NCBI GenBank assembly: GCA_964019135.1
Contig: OZ025263.1
Location: 37,798,133 to 37,862,132 of the forward strand
DNA length: 64,000 nucleotides
Origin: Arenicola marina
Taxonomy: Eukaryota; Annelida; Polychaeta; Arenicolidae
Reading direction: 5' to 3'
Made by a program: the position numbers and the translations under genes. Below, piece by piece: positions 12,101-22,651 of the stretch. Within the stretch, counting starts at the first letter, position 1; every line of letters starts with the position of its first letter. Under the pieces are notes generated by a model. It made no database searches. It worked only from the letters and a program-made list of their open reading frames with translations, and was not told the origin of the DNA.

Positions 12101-14180
12101 GGGAGACAGCTTCATGTTATTAGACACGTCACCGGCCAGGGAGACAGCTTCATGTTATTATACACGTCATCGACCAGGGAGACAGCTTCATGTTATTAGA
12201 CGCGGCATCGGCCAGGCAGACAACTTCATGTTATTAGACACGTCATCGGCCATGGAGATAGCTTCATGTTATTAGACACATCAGCGGCCAGGGAGACAGC
12301 TTCATGTTATTACACGCGGTATCGGCCAGGGAAACAGCTTCATGTTATTAGACACGTCATCGGCCAGGGAGACAGCTTCATGTTATTAGACACGTCAGCG
12401 GCCAGGGAGACAGCTTTATGTTATTAGACGCGGTATCGGCCAGGGAGACAGCTTCATGTTATTAGACACGTCATTGGCCAGGGAGAAAGCTTTATGTTAT
12501 TAGACACGTCATCGGCCAGGGAGCCAGCTTTATGTTATTAGGCACGTCATCGGCCAGGGAGACAGCGTCATGTTATTAGACACGTCATCGGCCAGGGAGA
12601 CAGCTTCATGTTATTAGACGCGGCATCGGCCAGGGAGACAGCTTCATGTTATAAGACACGTCATCGGCCAGGGAGACAGCTTCATGTTATTAGACGCGGC
12701 ATCGGCCAGGGAGACAGCTTCATGTTATTAGACGCGGCATCGGCCAGGGAGACAGCTTCATGTTATTAGACGCGGCATCGGCCAGGGAGACAGCTTCATG
12801 TTATTAGACACGTCATCGGCCAGGGAGAAAGCTTCATGTTATTAGACACGTCATCGGCCAGTGAGAAAGTTTCATGTTATTAGACACGTCATCGGCCAGG
12901 GAGACAGCGTCATGTTATTAGACACGTCATCGGCCAGAGAGACAGCTTCATGTTATTAGACGCGGCATCGGCCAGGGAGACAGCTTCATGTTATTAGACG
13001 CGCCATCGGCCAGGGAGACAGCTTCATGTTATTAGACGCGGCATCGGCCAGGGAGACCGCTTCATGTTATTAGACACGTCATTGGCCAGGGAGAAAACTT
13101 CATGCTATTAGACACGTCATCGGCCAGGGAGACAGCTTCATGTTATTAGACACGTCATCGGCCAGGGAGATGGCTTCATGTTATTAGACACGTCATGGGC
13201 CAGTCAGACAGCTTCATGTTATTAGACACGTCATCGGCCAGGGAGACAGCTTCATGTTATTAGACGCGGTATCGGCCAGGGAGACAGCTTCATGTTATTA
13301 GACACGTCATCGGCCAGGGAGACAGCTTCATGTTATTAGACACGTCATCGGCCAGAGAGACAGCTTCATGTTATTAGACGCGCCATCGGCCAGGGAGACA
13401 GCTTCATGTTATTAGACACGTCATCGGCCAGGGAAACAGCTGCATGTTATTAGACACGTCATCGGCCAGAGAGACAGCTTCATGTTATTAGACGCGCCAT
13501 CGGCCAGGGAGACAGCTTCATGTTATTAGACACGTCATCGGCCAGAGAGACAGCTGCATGTTATTAGACGCGCCATCGGCCAGGGAGACAGCTTCATGTT
13601 ATTAGACACGTCATCGGCCAGGGAGACAGCTTCATGTTATTAGACGCGGTATCGGCCAGGGAGACAGCTCCATGTTATTAGACACGTCATCGGCCAGAGA
13701 GACAGCTTCATGTTATTAGACGCGGCATCGGCCAGGGAGACAGCTTCATGTTATTAGACGCGGTATCGGTCAGGGAGACAGCTTCATGTTATTAGACACA
13801 TCAGCGGCTAGGGAGACAGCTTCATGTTATTAGACGCGGTATCGGCCAGGGAGACAGCTTCATGTTATTAGACGCGGTATCGGTCAGGGAGACAGCTTCA
13901 TGTTATTAGACACATCAGCGGCCAGGGAGACAGCTTCATGTTATTAGACGCGGTATCGGCCAGGGAGACAGCTTCATGTTATTAGACACGTCATCGGCCA
14001 GGGAGATGGCTTCATGTTATTAGACACGTCATCGGCCAGAGAGACAGCTTCATGTTATTAGACGCGCCATCGGCCAGGGAGACAGCTTCATGTTATTAGA
14101 CGCGGCATCGGCCAGGGAGACAGCTTCATGTTATTAGACACGTCATCGGCCAGGGAGAAAGCTTCATGTTATTAGACATA
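3157..14180. repeat. 38-bp minisatellite, 11 kb, in AARSD1 intron 3
   Basis: About 285 copies of a 38-bp unit (start GACAGCTTCATGTTATTAGA, then CACGTCATCGGCCAGGGA) fill the array. The commonest variants are CACGTCATC versus CGCGGCATC or CGCGGTATC. One SINE interrupts the array at 4721-4907. Higher-order duplications are plain: 6946-7221 recurs at 10518-10793 at an offset of 3572 bp (94 units), and the block after 3657 recurs at 4961 at an offset of 1304 bp, which is 29 units plus the 202 bp added by the SINE and its target duplication. The unit nearest the gene contributes the pyrimidine-rich end of the AARSD1 exon 4 acceptor. Confidence 0.98.
4721..4907 (-). mobile_element. tRNA-derived SINE, full length, copy 1
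   Basis: Read on the minus strand, the element begins AGGGGGCCTCCCTGGTGTAG, has an A-box-like TAGTGGTTAGCG and a B box GGGTTCGAATCC, then a non-tRNA body ending in AACACCAACATTCCAT. It is 187 bp and is flanked by the 15-bp direct repeat GTCATCGGCCAGGGA (4706-4720 and 4908-4922). That repeat is also part of the host 38-bp unit, so the duplication alone is not proof, but the extra length of exactly 187+15 bp relative to an uninterrupted paralogous block supports a true target-site duplication. It is almost identical to the copy at 37036-37224. Confidence 0.93.
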
Positions 14181-14759
14181 ATCAGTCATCAATCAGCTTC
14201 GTGTAATTATATACGTAATCGCTTTACTGATGAAAACCTGCTTGGTTGTATGGGGTGGGTTGCCTGGGTTTCGTTGTAGCCCGTGTTACCGTGTTAGCGG
14301 TTTGGTGTGTGAATGAACAAAGTAAACTGGAGGCCTGTGATTGACCTCCCACAAAAAAGTTGGGATAAAGTAAGGCTACTTGTGCCAGAAAAATTAAGGG
14401 GAAAAGAGTCAAGTAGGGACAATAGTGAACAAATATGAAAGTATGGATCAATCGCATGCCTGCAACTGTATAATTCTCAGACATCCATATTTATATATTA
14501 GCAACACCAGAAGGTGTGTATCACAAGGTGTCACATTACTACGTGTTAACTGCCAGTCACAAGACACAATCTATTCTTAGCTCATAGCCACTGCCAGCTT
14601 GTATAACAATGACTGAAAGGTAGATTACAAAAGCCGGTCGTTTAAATGGTCGGTCTTTAGTGTGGTCAGTCAAGGCTCGGATAACAAAGGGCTTTTAGCA
14701 TATCAAAATATTCTGTTCATTGCGAAAACGTAAGTGTAAGTTGAATTAATTATACTTAC
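14181..14759. other. AARSD1 intron 3, unique part
   Basis: About 580 bp of AT-rich, non-repetitive intron lies between the 38-bp array and the microexon. I see no gene or element. A short open frame at 14224-14484 shows no recognisable domain. Confidence 0.6.
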
Positions 14760-14777
14760 GGTGCCACGGTCATCTGG
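14760..14777 (-). CDS. AARSD1: AARSD1 coding exon 3, 18-nt microexon
   Basis: On the minus strand CCAGATGACCGTGGCACC encodes PDDRGT. It is flanked by an acceptor with a pyrimidine-rich tract ending CTTGTAG (14778-14784) and a consensus donor GTAAGT (14759-14754). Exon 2 ends in frame after FPEGGGQ and exon 4 begins IDAVEV, whereas AARSD1/AlaX editing domains keep a continuous GGGQPxDxGx(I) motif. The six missing residues are supplied exactly, in frame (phase 0 on both sides). The segment lies in the editing-site motif, so skipping it would delete six conserved residues without shifting the frame. The call rests on sequence fit and splice consensus; no transcript was seen. Confidence 0.9.
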
Positions 14778-15082
14778 CTACAAGTAAAGACAAATAATAT
14801 TAATACATACCACACATAAACTGGATGTTTCGGGAGGGTTTAGTCATAGGTTGCCATAATACGCATATACCAGATACGCTATAATGCACACAGAAGAGCG
14901 GTCAAGCAGTATACATACAGCAAACAAAGATATACATAACCAATTGTCATATATGGAATTTTTATTACCATGGAATTCTGTTATTGTTGTTCAGTGAAGA
15001 GAATGTCCTTCTATCATAGTGTTTAACCTCACCAAAACTCCTCGACATATATCACTGTATTTACCTTCACCAGAACACATAC

Positions 15083-15211
15083 CTGGCCTCCACCTTCAGG
15101 GAACAGAATGGTGTCATCAAGGATGACGTTAAAACCTGTCATCTTCATATTCTTCCCATTCTCAATGATGGTAACTTGTGCCGCCTCGCAGGATTTAACT
15201 CTTGTCGTCAA
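15083..15211 (-). CDS. AARSD1: AARSD1 coding exon 2
   Basis: These 43 codons run from LTTRVKSCEAAQVTI to DDTILFPEGGGQ. The end carries the FPEGGGQ motif typical of the editing domain shared by AlaRS, AlaX and AARSD1. The acceptor TTTTTATTGTAG ends at 15212 and the donor CAG/GTATGT starts at 15082; both boundaries are phase 0. It joins exon 1 (ending DSYLKE) to give the N-terminal sequence expected of the family, where vertebrates have EFTT at the junction. The next intron is only 305 bp, in contrast to the 17-kb intron upstream. Confidence 0.93.
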
Positions 15212-15590
15212 CTACAATAAAAATTCTGCAGTATTAAAATATGTACCCTGCATAATAAGGCTTTCTTCTATCCATAAACTAAATTGTTTTCGGAGTGTTT
15301 GGGTCGAGTCCCTCATGTCGCATAATGAATCAGGCGGCTATATTTTTAAAAAACTGTACCATCACTGGGTGTGCTCTAGAAATTCATTTCAATTAGCCAC
15401 TGTGGCTAAACACCTTCCACTGCGGGCAATCAGGATCAGCAATCAGCAGACACGTATGGGCCAATCTTGCGCCACATACAATTGGCTTTCGCCATTGGCG
15501 ATGTGGCGGACGGCTGGCGCGGGTGTACATCCATGAGGGCCGCGCAATCTCCCCACCCCTTACATGGGGGCGGAGGGGGCGGGGGTCCAC
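15212..15590. other. AARSD1 intron 1, unique part next to exon 2
   Basis: This stretch holds no recognised feature. It becomes GC-rich after about 15400 and runs into the 41-bp array. Open frames on both strands (15108-15536 and 15393-15590) have no recognisable similarity. Confidence 0.5.
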
Positions 15591-18027
15591 CTCACGCCCT
15601 CTGATTTGATCGGTCCAGCCAACCGGTCTACCTCACGCCCTCTGACTTGATCGGTCCAGCCAACCGGTCTACCTCATGCCCTCTGACTTGATTGGTCCAG
15701 CCAACTGGTCTACCTCACGCCCTCTGACTTGATTGGTCTAGCCAACCGGTCTACCTCATGCCCGCTGACTTGATCAGTCCAGCCAACCGGTCTACCTCAC
15801 GCCCTCTGACTTGATCAGTCCAGCCAACCGGTCTACCTCACGCCCTCTGACTTGATCGGTCCAGCCAACCGGTCTACCTCATGCCCTCTGACTTGATCGG
15901 TCCAGCCAACCGGTCTACCTCACGCCCTCTGACTTGATTGGTCCAGCCAACCGGTCTACCTCATGCCCGCTGACTTGATCAGTCCAGCCAACCGGTCTAC
16001 CTCATGCCCTCTGACTTGATCGGTCCAGCCAACCGGTCTACCTCATGCCCTCTGACTTGATTGGTCCAGCCAACTGGTCTACCTCACGCCCTCTGACTTG
16101 ATTGGTCCAGCCAACCGGTCTACCTCATGCCCGCTGACTTGATCAGTCCAGCCAACCGGTCTACCTCACGCCCTCTGACTTGATTGGTCCAGCCAACCGG
16201 TCTACCTCATGCCCTCTGACTTGTTCGGTCCAGCCAACTGGTCTACCTCACACCCTCTGACTTGATTGGTCCAGCCAACTGGTCTACCTCACGCCCTCTG
16301 ACTTGATTGGTCCAGCCAACCGGTCTACCTCACACCCTCTGACTTGATCGGTCCAGCCAACCGGTCTACCTCACGCCCTCTGACTTGATCGGTCCAGCCA
16401 ACCGGTCTACCTCATGCCCTCTGACTTGATCGGTCCAGCCAACCGGTCTACCTCACGCCCTCTGACTTGATCGGTCCAGCCAACCGGTCTACCTCATGCC
16501 CTCTGATTTGATCGGTCCAGCCAACCGGTCTACCTCACACCCTCTGACTTGATCGGTCCAGCCAACCGGTCTACCTCATGCCCTCTGACTTGATCAGTCC
16601 AGCCGACTGGTCTACCTCATGCCCTCTGACTTGATTGGTCCAGCCAACTGGTCTACCTCACGCCCTCTGACTTGATTGGTCCAGCCAACTGGTCTACCTC
16701 ATGCCCTCTGACTTGATCAGTCCAGCCAACCGGTCTACCTCACGCCCTCTGACTTGATTGGTCCAGCCAACCGGTCTACCTCATGCCCTCTGACTTGTTC
16801 GGTCCAGCCAACTGGTCTAGCTCACACCCTCTGACTTGATCGGTCCAGCCAACCGGTCTACCTCACGCCCTCTGACTTGATCGGTCCAGCCAACCGGTCT
16901 ACCTCATGCCCTCTGACTTGATCGGTCCAGCCAACCGGTCTACCTCACGCCCTCTGACTTGATCAGTCCAGCCAACCGGTCTACCTCATGCCCTCTGACT
17001 TGATCGGTCCAGCCAACCGGTCTACCTCACGCCCTCTGACTTGATCAGTCCAGCCAACCGGTCTACCTCACGCCCTCTGACTTGATTGGTCCAGCCAACC
17101 GGTCTACCTCACACCCTCTGACTTGATCGGTCCAGCCAACCGGTCTACCTCACGCCCTCTGACTTGATCGGTCCAGCCAACCGGTCTACCTCATGCCCTC
17201 TGACTTGATCGGTCCAGCCAACCGGTCTACCTCATGCCCTCTGACTTGATCGGTCCAGCCAACCGGTCTACCTCACACCCTCTGACTTGATCGGTCCAGC
17301 CAACCGGTCTACCTCATGCCCTCTGACTTGATTGGTCCAGCCAACTGGTCTACCTCACGCCCTCTGACTTGATTGGTCCAGCCAACTGGTCTACCTCATG
17401 CCCTCTGACTTGATCAGTCCAGCCAACCGGTCTACCTCACGCCCTCTGACTTGATTGGTCCAGCCAACCGGTCTACCTCATGCCCTCTGACTTGTTCGGT
17501 CCAGCCAACTGGTCTAGCTCACACCCTCTGACTTGATCGGTCCAGCCAACCGGTCTACCTCCCGCCCTCTGACTTGATCGGTCCAGCCAACCGGTCTACC
17601 TCATGCCCTCTGACTTGATCGGTCCAGCCAACCGGTCTACCTCACGCCCTCTGACTTGATCGGTCCAGCCAACCGGTCTACATCATGCCCTCTGACTTGA
17701 TCAGTCCAGCCAACTGGTCTACCTCACACCCTCTGACTTGATCGGTCCAGCCAACCGGTCTACCTCATGCCCTCTGACTTGATCAGTCCAGCCAACTGGT
17801 CTACCTCATGCCCTCTGACTTGATCAGTCCAGCCGACTGGTCTACCTCATGCCCTCTGACTTGATCGGTCCAGCCAACCGGTCTACCTCACGCCCTCTGA
17901 CTTGATCGGCCCAGCCAACCGGTCTACCTCATGCCCTCTGACTTGATCGGTCCAGCCAACCGGTCTACCTCACGCCCTCTGACTTGATCGGTCCAGCCAA
18001 CCGGTCTACCTCACGCCCTCTGACTTG
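15591..18027. repeat. 41-bp minisatellite in AARSD1 intron 1
   Basis: About 59 copies of a 41-bp unit, for example CCCTCTGACTTGATCGGTCC followed by AGCCAACCGGTCTACCTCACG, occupy this stretch. Variants are mostly single transitions (CACGCC/CATGCC/CACACC, GATCGG/GATTGG/GATCAG, AACCGG/AACTGG), in blocks that recur, indicating amplification of multi-unit segments. Confidence 0.97.
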
Positions 18028-19863
18028 CGGAAACCGCATGTTACTTGCATCATAAAAAAGTAACAAGGGTCACGGCGACCTCTACAGATAGAACCTGTTT
18101 GCCAGTGGGAGAACCACTACTGTCTGTAGGTGAGAAATACTAATCGTGACTGAGAAATACTAATCGTGACTGAGAAATACTTATCTGAGAGTGAGAATAT
18201 ATCATTCCTTCTTGGCCAGATTGCATTAGAACTTTCCTCACTCTCGACACGGCTGTCAGCCTTTGTTTTTGCAATCAACACCATATCTCCCATGGAATTT
18301 GTCAGGCTACGTCACTATGCGGATCAATCGGGCTCACCGGTTATACCATGTGCTCTACACTTCGTTAACTTACAAGCGCCAATGAAGGTTGAAGCCACGT
18401 TTTATGTAATTATGTGCTTAATTACACAAGCCCTCTGTACTTTAATAACAGCACAATACAATAATCTCCAGCATAAAGTATAGTAGACGAAAGTGTGTTG
18501 AGAGCGACAGCTATAGCGAAACGTGTCTGCCTCGTTTGCGTTAAACTAATAACTTTGGCACCTTTGGCAATGTGAATTCTTTTGGCAAGAAGACTGTGAG
18601 TACGTCAAATTCTGTGGGGTCTTTGGTTGAAGCGGACAAATATAATCTGATTTTAGGCTTGTCGTGACAAATTAGAAAACGAGGCAGCAAATATTTTCCG
18701 TGCCGACTATACGTTGAAGGCGACAGACCTAAACCGATTTTAAGCTTGTCAATGAAATATTTTGCATCAAAGTAGAAAACGAGGCGGCAAATATTTTCCG
18801 TGCCGACTAGGCCTCTGTATTTTAGTTTATACCATGAATCAATCCAGTCAATCCAGTTGCCTAAATCTTGAGTGGGTGGGGCGGGAGGGGGGGGGGGTAG
18901 AGGAGGCCAGCTACACCTAGCCCATAAACCTAGGCTGTGTGCGGGCTGTGTGAGACAGCCTAGTCGCATTCTATGGTAAAATTCGTGTCTGGAACAACCC
19001 CATTTCAGGGTTGTTTGACTTTTACTAAGTGTAGCTCTGATTCTCCTTTGCTGTCGGAAACATTTTATAACAGAAACAAACCTTAATCCTTTTCCTATTA
19101 CGTTCTGACAAGTAATGACTAATCACATAAGTAACCTTTTTTGAAAAGCAAAAAGGCAAAAATAGACCAGTCTGTCACCAGGATATCATATGAAAACATG
19201 TTTTCACTGACACATTTGACTGGGTCCGTGAACAGGAGGTAATCAATAAACCAATTAGCATGGCTTAGGAAATCGTGTTGACCTTGCACATGTGCATTGA
19301 TGAACTTCCAGTAAAAAAAAGTGGTAGCATATTGTTGTCCAGTTTTATGCCAGTAGGCAAATGTGGCTCCTTTTGAAGACTTAACAACTTTGGAGTTCAT
19401 GCATCAGTAATTATTTATAAGAAAGTAGTTTTAAATTGTTGAAACTAATTATGAAAGCTATACTTAAACAATTCAATTAGTCACGTGAAGTTAAGTTTTC
19501 ACTACAGAATGCTACATGGCTATGATTCTTCAACCATAGCCATGGATTCATGGCTAGGCTACACCTATGTCATATGAAGAGGGCTTCTCTCTTTATATGA
19601 CTTGGGTGCAGCTGATCCTCACCCCCCTTCCCTCCATCGCACCCCACACCATTCTTTTAGTAGTGCGGCCCGTGGTTTCAGCGCGACCACACACTCAATG
19701 GAACAAAAAAAATAGCCAGAAAGCGGTAAGCAATCCATTTATTTACCACCCATCACACATCACACATTTATTTACAACACATCACACATCGCTCTTCCGA
19801 CGGATTTCCCCGCGTTCTCGACGGCCTTTTTCCTCCTCCTCCCCCTCCTCCGCAACTTCTCAA
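18028..19863. repeat. Intronic stretch with interspersed repeat fragments
   Basis: The stretch 18605-18810 contains two tandem versions of a roughly 120-bp motif including GAAAACGAGGCGGCAAATAT and TTTTCCGTGCCGACTA. A third copy lies at 32065-32180. The segment 18455-18515 (CATAAAGTATAGTAGACGAA, AAGTGTGTTGA) has a relative at 30485-30550. These are fragments of a dispersed family I cannot name. A triplet GAGAAATACTAATCGTGACT repeat sits at 18130-18182. An open frame at 19119-19400 (minus) shows no known domain. Confidence 0.65.
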
Positions 19864-20156
19864 TCACTCATCGAGGTCATCGGCCGGTTCCACCGCGTTC
19901 TCGATCTCGACCGCGTCCTCCTCCTGACGTTCCGGACGGGGACAGATGACGCGGTTCCCCGCGCGCGGAACGCCCAAGGCCGTTCGCTCTCTGTCCCGGT
20001 ACCCGTCTAACAGGCGGAACAGGCGGCTGTTGGTGTCCTTGCCGCCTGCGCGCACATTCCGCACCACCTCTTCCCGCCGCACGAACTCGGCGGTGACGGC
20101 CACCAACTGGACCGCCTTGTTGAGGAGGTGGCACAGGAGGTAGAATGGCAGGTCAC
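19864..20156 (-). pseudogene. MULE transposase remnant, terminal exon
   Basis: This minus-strand exon runs from the acceptor CTCCCCAG (ending 20157) to a stop codon at 19864-19866, 97 codons including the stop. It begins DLPFYLLCHLLNKAVQLV, then a charged region with VRREEVVRNVR and FRLLDGYRDRERT. Metazoan FLYWCH/MULE transposases end with just such a leucine-rich helix after their RTNN..GWH motif. It joins the exon at 20868-21103 in phase 1. GC content is far above that of the surrounding intron, as expected of former coding sequence. The exon itself is intact; the gene as a whole is judged decayed because of lesions upstream. Confidence 0.68.
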
Positions 20157-20197
20157 CTGGGGAGGTCAAAAGAGAGAATGTGCTATGAGGAATGCTG

Positions 20198-20762
20198 TTT
20201 ATGCTGCTTATTATTATTATGCTGTTTAATTATTACATGCATTATTATTATGCTGTTTAATTATTACATGTATTATTATTATGCTGTTTAATTATTACAT
20301 GTATTATTATGCTGTTTAACTGTTACATGTATTATTATTATGCTGTTTAACTATTACATGTATTATTATTATGCTGTTTAATTATTACATGTATTATTAT
20401 TATTATGCCGTTTATTATTACATGTATTATTATTATTATGCCGTTTATTATTACATGTATTATTATGCTGTTTAACTGTTACATGTATTATTATTATGCT
20501 GTTTAACTATTACATGTATTATTATTATGCTGTTTAATTATTACATGTATTATTATTATTATGCCGTTTATTATTACATGTATTATTATTATTATGCCGT
20601 TTATTATTACATGTATTATTATTATTATTATTATTATGCTGTTTATTATTACATGTATTATTATTATTATTATGCTGTTTATTATTACATGTATTATTAT
20701 TATTATTATGCTGTTTATTATTACATGTATTATTATTATTATTATGCTGTTTATTAGTATTA
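20198..20762. repeat. AT-rich tandem array, unit about 33 bp
   Basis: Units of the type TATTATTATTATGCTGTTTA followed by ATTATTACATG recur about 17 times, with a variable number of TTA/ATT triplets. The internal triplet tract expands toward the right. Low-complexity open frames on both strands are by-products. Confidence 0.93.
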
Positions 20763-20867
20763 GGTATTTAATATCAATATAATGTTTGATGAGGGCCACA
20801 ATATGGCTATGCATAATGCTCTATGTCTTAAGGCACCAACATGATATAATGCTACACACAACCGTAC

Positions 20868-21103
20868 ATCGTTTGCCCTGATGGTTGAGGCGGTAGTGCC
20901 AACCTACAACATCGTTGTTGGTCCTAACAGCCATGCCAAAAATCGACCAATCCGATGGCGTGAGGATGGCCCCTTCTACCCAGGTGGCCTGCACGTAGGC
21001 CGTCAGTGTCCTAATGGCCTCTGGCGCCTCGCCGATGTTACGACAGAGGCCGTCATACGCCGGAACCACGTTCTCCCTGGGCAGAAGGGGTAGCGCCATG
21101 AAG
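20868..21103 (-). pseudogene. MULE transposase remnant, RTNN/GWH exon
   Basis: This exon encodes FMALPLLPRENVVPAYDGLC, later WVEGAILTPSDWSIF and RTNNDVVGWHYRLNHQGK. The RTNN..GWH.RLN motif is the most recognisable signature of the C-terminal part of MULE transposases; the LP..P.E..PAY and W segments before it match the usual spacing. The acceptor TTGAAG ends at 21104 and the donor CGAT/GTACGG starts at 20867; it leaves in phase 1 and joins the terminal exon (19864-20156) in frame. At least one exon between this and 22551-22651 was not found, because the phases differ and some 25 residues are missing. Confidence 0.75.
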
Positions 21104-22550
21104 CTTCAAGTATGGACAGCTTGTGTCTATGACTATGTAAAGTACGTTATTTGAAAAGATTGTATATGACTTATAGACATACGCACATGACAAGTTCTTC
21201 AACAAAATTGATAGAAAACTGATAGAGCTAGGGCAGATCCAGGGAAGGTGGGTTTTAGGGGGTCGAGACCCCCCTCCACCCCCACCTTTTTGAGGATGAA
21301 TGCCATTTTTTAATGCAATTTTTTTGTCATCTGAGGCATGGACCCCCCCTTTCTGGGGAAGAATGCTATATGAGATGGCATGGACCCCCCACATGCAGTG
21401 ATAAGTTTGGACACCGCCCCCCTTTCAAATTCTGTGTATGGCAAGAACAAAAATAGTCCAAACCTAAGATGTAAAAAAATGGTGGTGTCAAAACATTCTT
21501 TCTGATTTCTTAATCAAGAATACCAGTTGGATTTTTTTTCCTTGGTCAGTTCACTTTATTTTAAAACCCAGCTAGCTTAGACTAGAATTGTTTTTTTTGG
21601 TTGGTCAGCCTTTCACTGTTTTTTTAAAAACCTGACAAACTAAAGAAAAAAATATAACTGAAGTTAAAGTTGCATGTCGAGTTCTTTCCCGCCAAAACTA
21701 AGCCCAGGCGAAATTTATATCATAGTTAGCAGAAAACTCGATTGTTCCATTCCATAAATTCAGAAACCTGATAAACCTCGCCGTTTCGGCTGTGGTGTGG
21801 CAAACGTGTCTATACCGCGACACCACAGCACTCTGTCGCGGCGCTGATACTTATAACAAAGCCTCGCGAAGCACACAAACTGATGACGTTTACCCCTGAA
21901 ATGAAAATTTGTGGCAAATTGATATCACGGGCAAGGCTAAGAGACACTATTTGGCAGTCTGGCACGGGTGGAGTATAGACAAAAACAATCTTGAATGATT
22001 CAAGGACTGATTCTTATTTGTATTTTGACCTCTTTAGTTTTGGCGGGAAAGAGCTCCACATGCAAATTTAAAGAAAAGGTAATTCACAAAAACCTACCCA
22101 ATATATAGTGAGACACTGAGTCTTTTCTTGTTATAAAAACACTAAATGAGAAGAAAACAAGCCAATTCATGAAGCCAATTCAAAAACAGAAAAGGGCCAT
22201 TCATTGGGTAAAGCTAGTCAACAAAAAAAAACGCAATGAAGTATAACAAGGGCCATCAATTGAGGAAAAGTCTAGGCAACAATAAGTGCATTTGCAGAAT
22301 TTTCTGCTTTGTTGGACTAGAATTTATTTCCATGATTGCGGTCACTTTGCACAGTTTTAAAACCAAAACTTTGTTTGAGAAAAATGATCTGATGATCTAA
22401 CTTCGCTCGCAATTTAGGTGACACCTATACATATTATACATTATAAGAAACGAAAGGCTTGCTGGAAAAAGTAATGTCGCCGGTTATAGCAGATTCAGGG
22501 GCATCACGAACTTAAGGATAGTAGGTCGATATATAGATAGCAATACGTAC
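21104..22550. mobile_element. Intron with a small inverted-repeat element (about 21664-22075)
   Basis: Two arms of about 35 bp face each other: GCATGTCGAGTTCTTTCCCG then CCAAAACTAA at 21672-21702, and its near reverse complement TTAGTTTTGGCGGGAAAGAG then CTCCACATGC at 22034-22065. The flanks share TTAAAG (left) and TTTAAAG (right), a possible short target duplication. The spacing of about 410 bp fits a MITE. The arms contain TTTCCCGCC, which resembles an E2F site. The rest is AT-rich with no gene seen. Confidence 0.5.
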
Positions 22551-22651
22551 TTGGGTAAAGTGGAAGAGGCAGCATTGCAACTCCATGGCCGGCAGCATCT
22601 GGCGCAGAGCCTGCCACAGTGCCGCTTCGAAGTTCGCCGTGATCCGGCAAA
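22551..22651 (-). pseudogene. MULE transposase remnant, catalytic-core exon
   Basis: The encoded peptide CRITANFEAALWQALRQM then LPAMELQCCLFHFTQ matches the MULE core block usually read as TDFE.A...A....P......GC.FHF.Q. The FHFTQ end is diagnostic. The acceptor CTGTAG ends at 22652 and the donor CAA/GTACGT starts at 22550. The position where active MULEs carry a catalytic Asp (TDFE) reads ANFE here, which would be inactivating if the alignment is right. The exon carrying the earlier catalytic Asp (DGTF block) was not found between here and 28527. Confidence 0.68.

Noticed and set aside
3157-14180. CRISPR-like array (regular short repeats)
   Set aside because: There are no unique spacers; the whole 38-bp unit repeats, and it lies in an animal intron.
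19119-19400. 93-codon minus-strand frame starting MNSKVVKSSKGATFAYW
   Set aside because: It has a proper ATG but no recognisable domain, splice context or repeat relation; too short to support as a gene.
20503-20814. Ile-rich and Tyr-rich open frames
   Set aside because: Translations of the TTA/ATT repeat tract; low complexity only.
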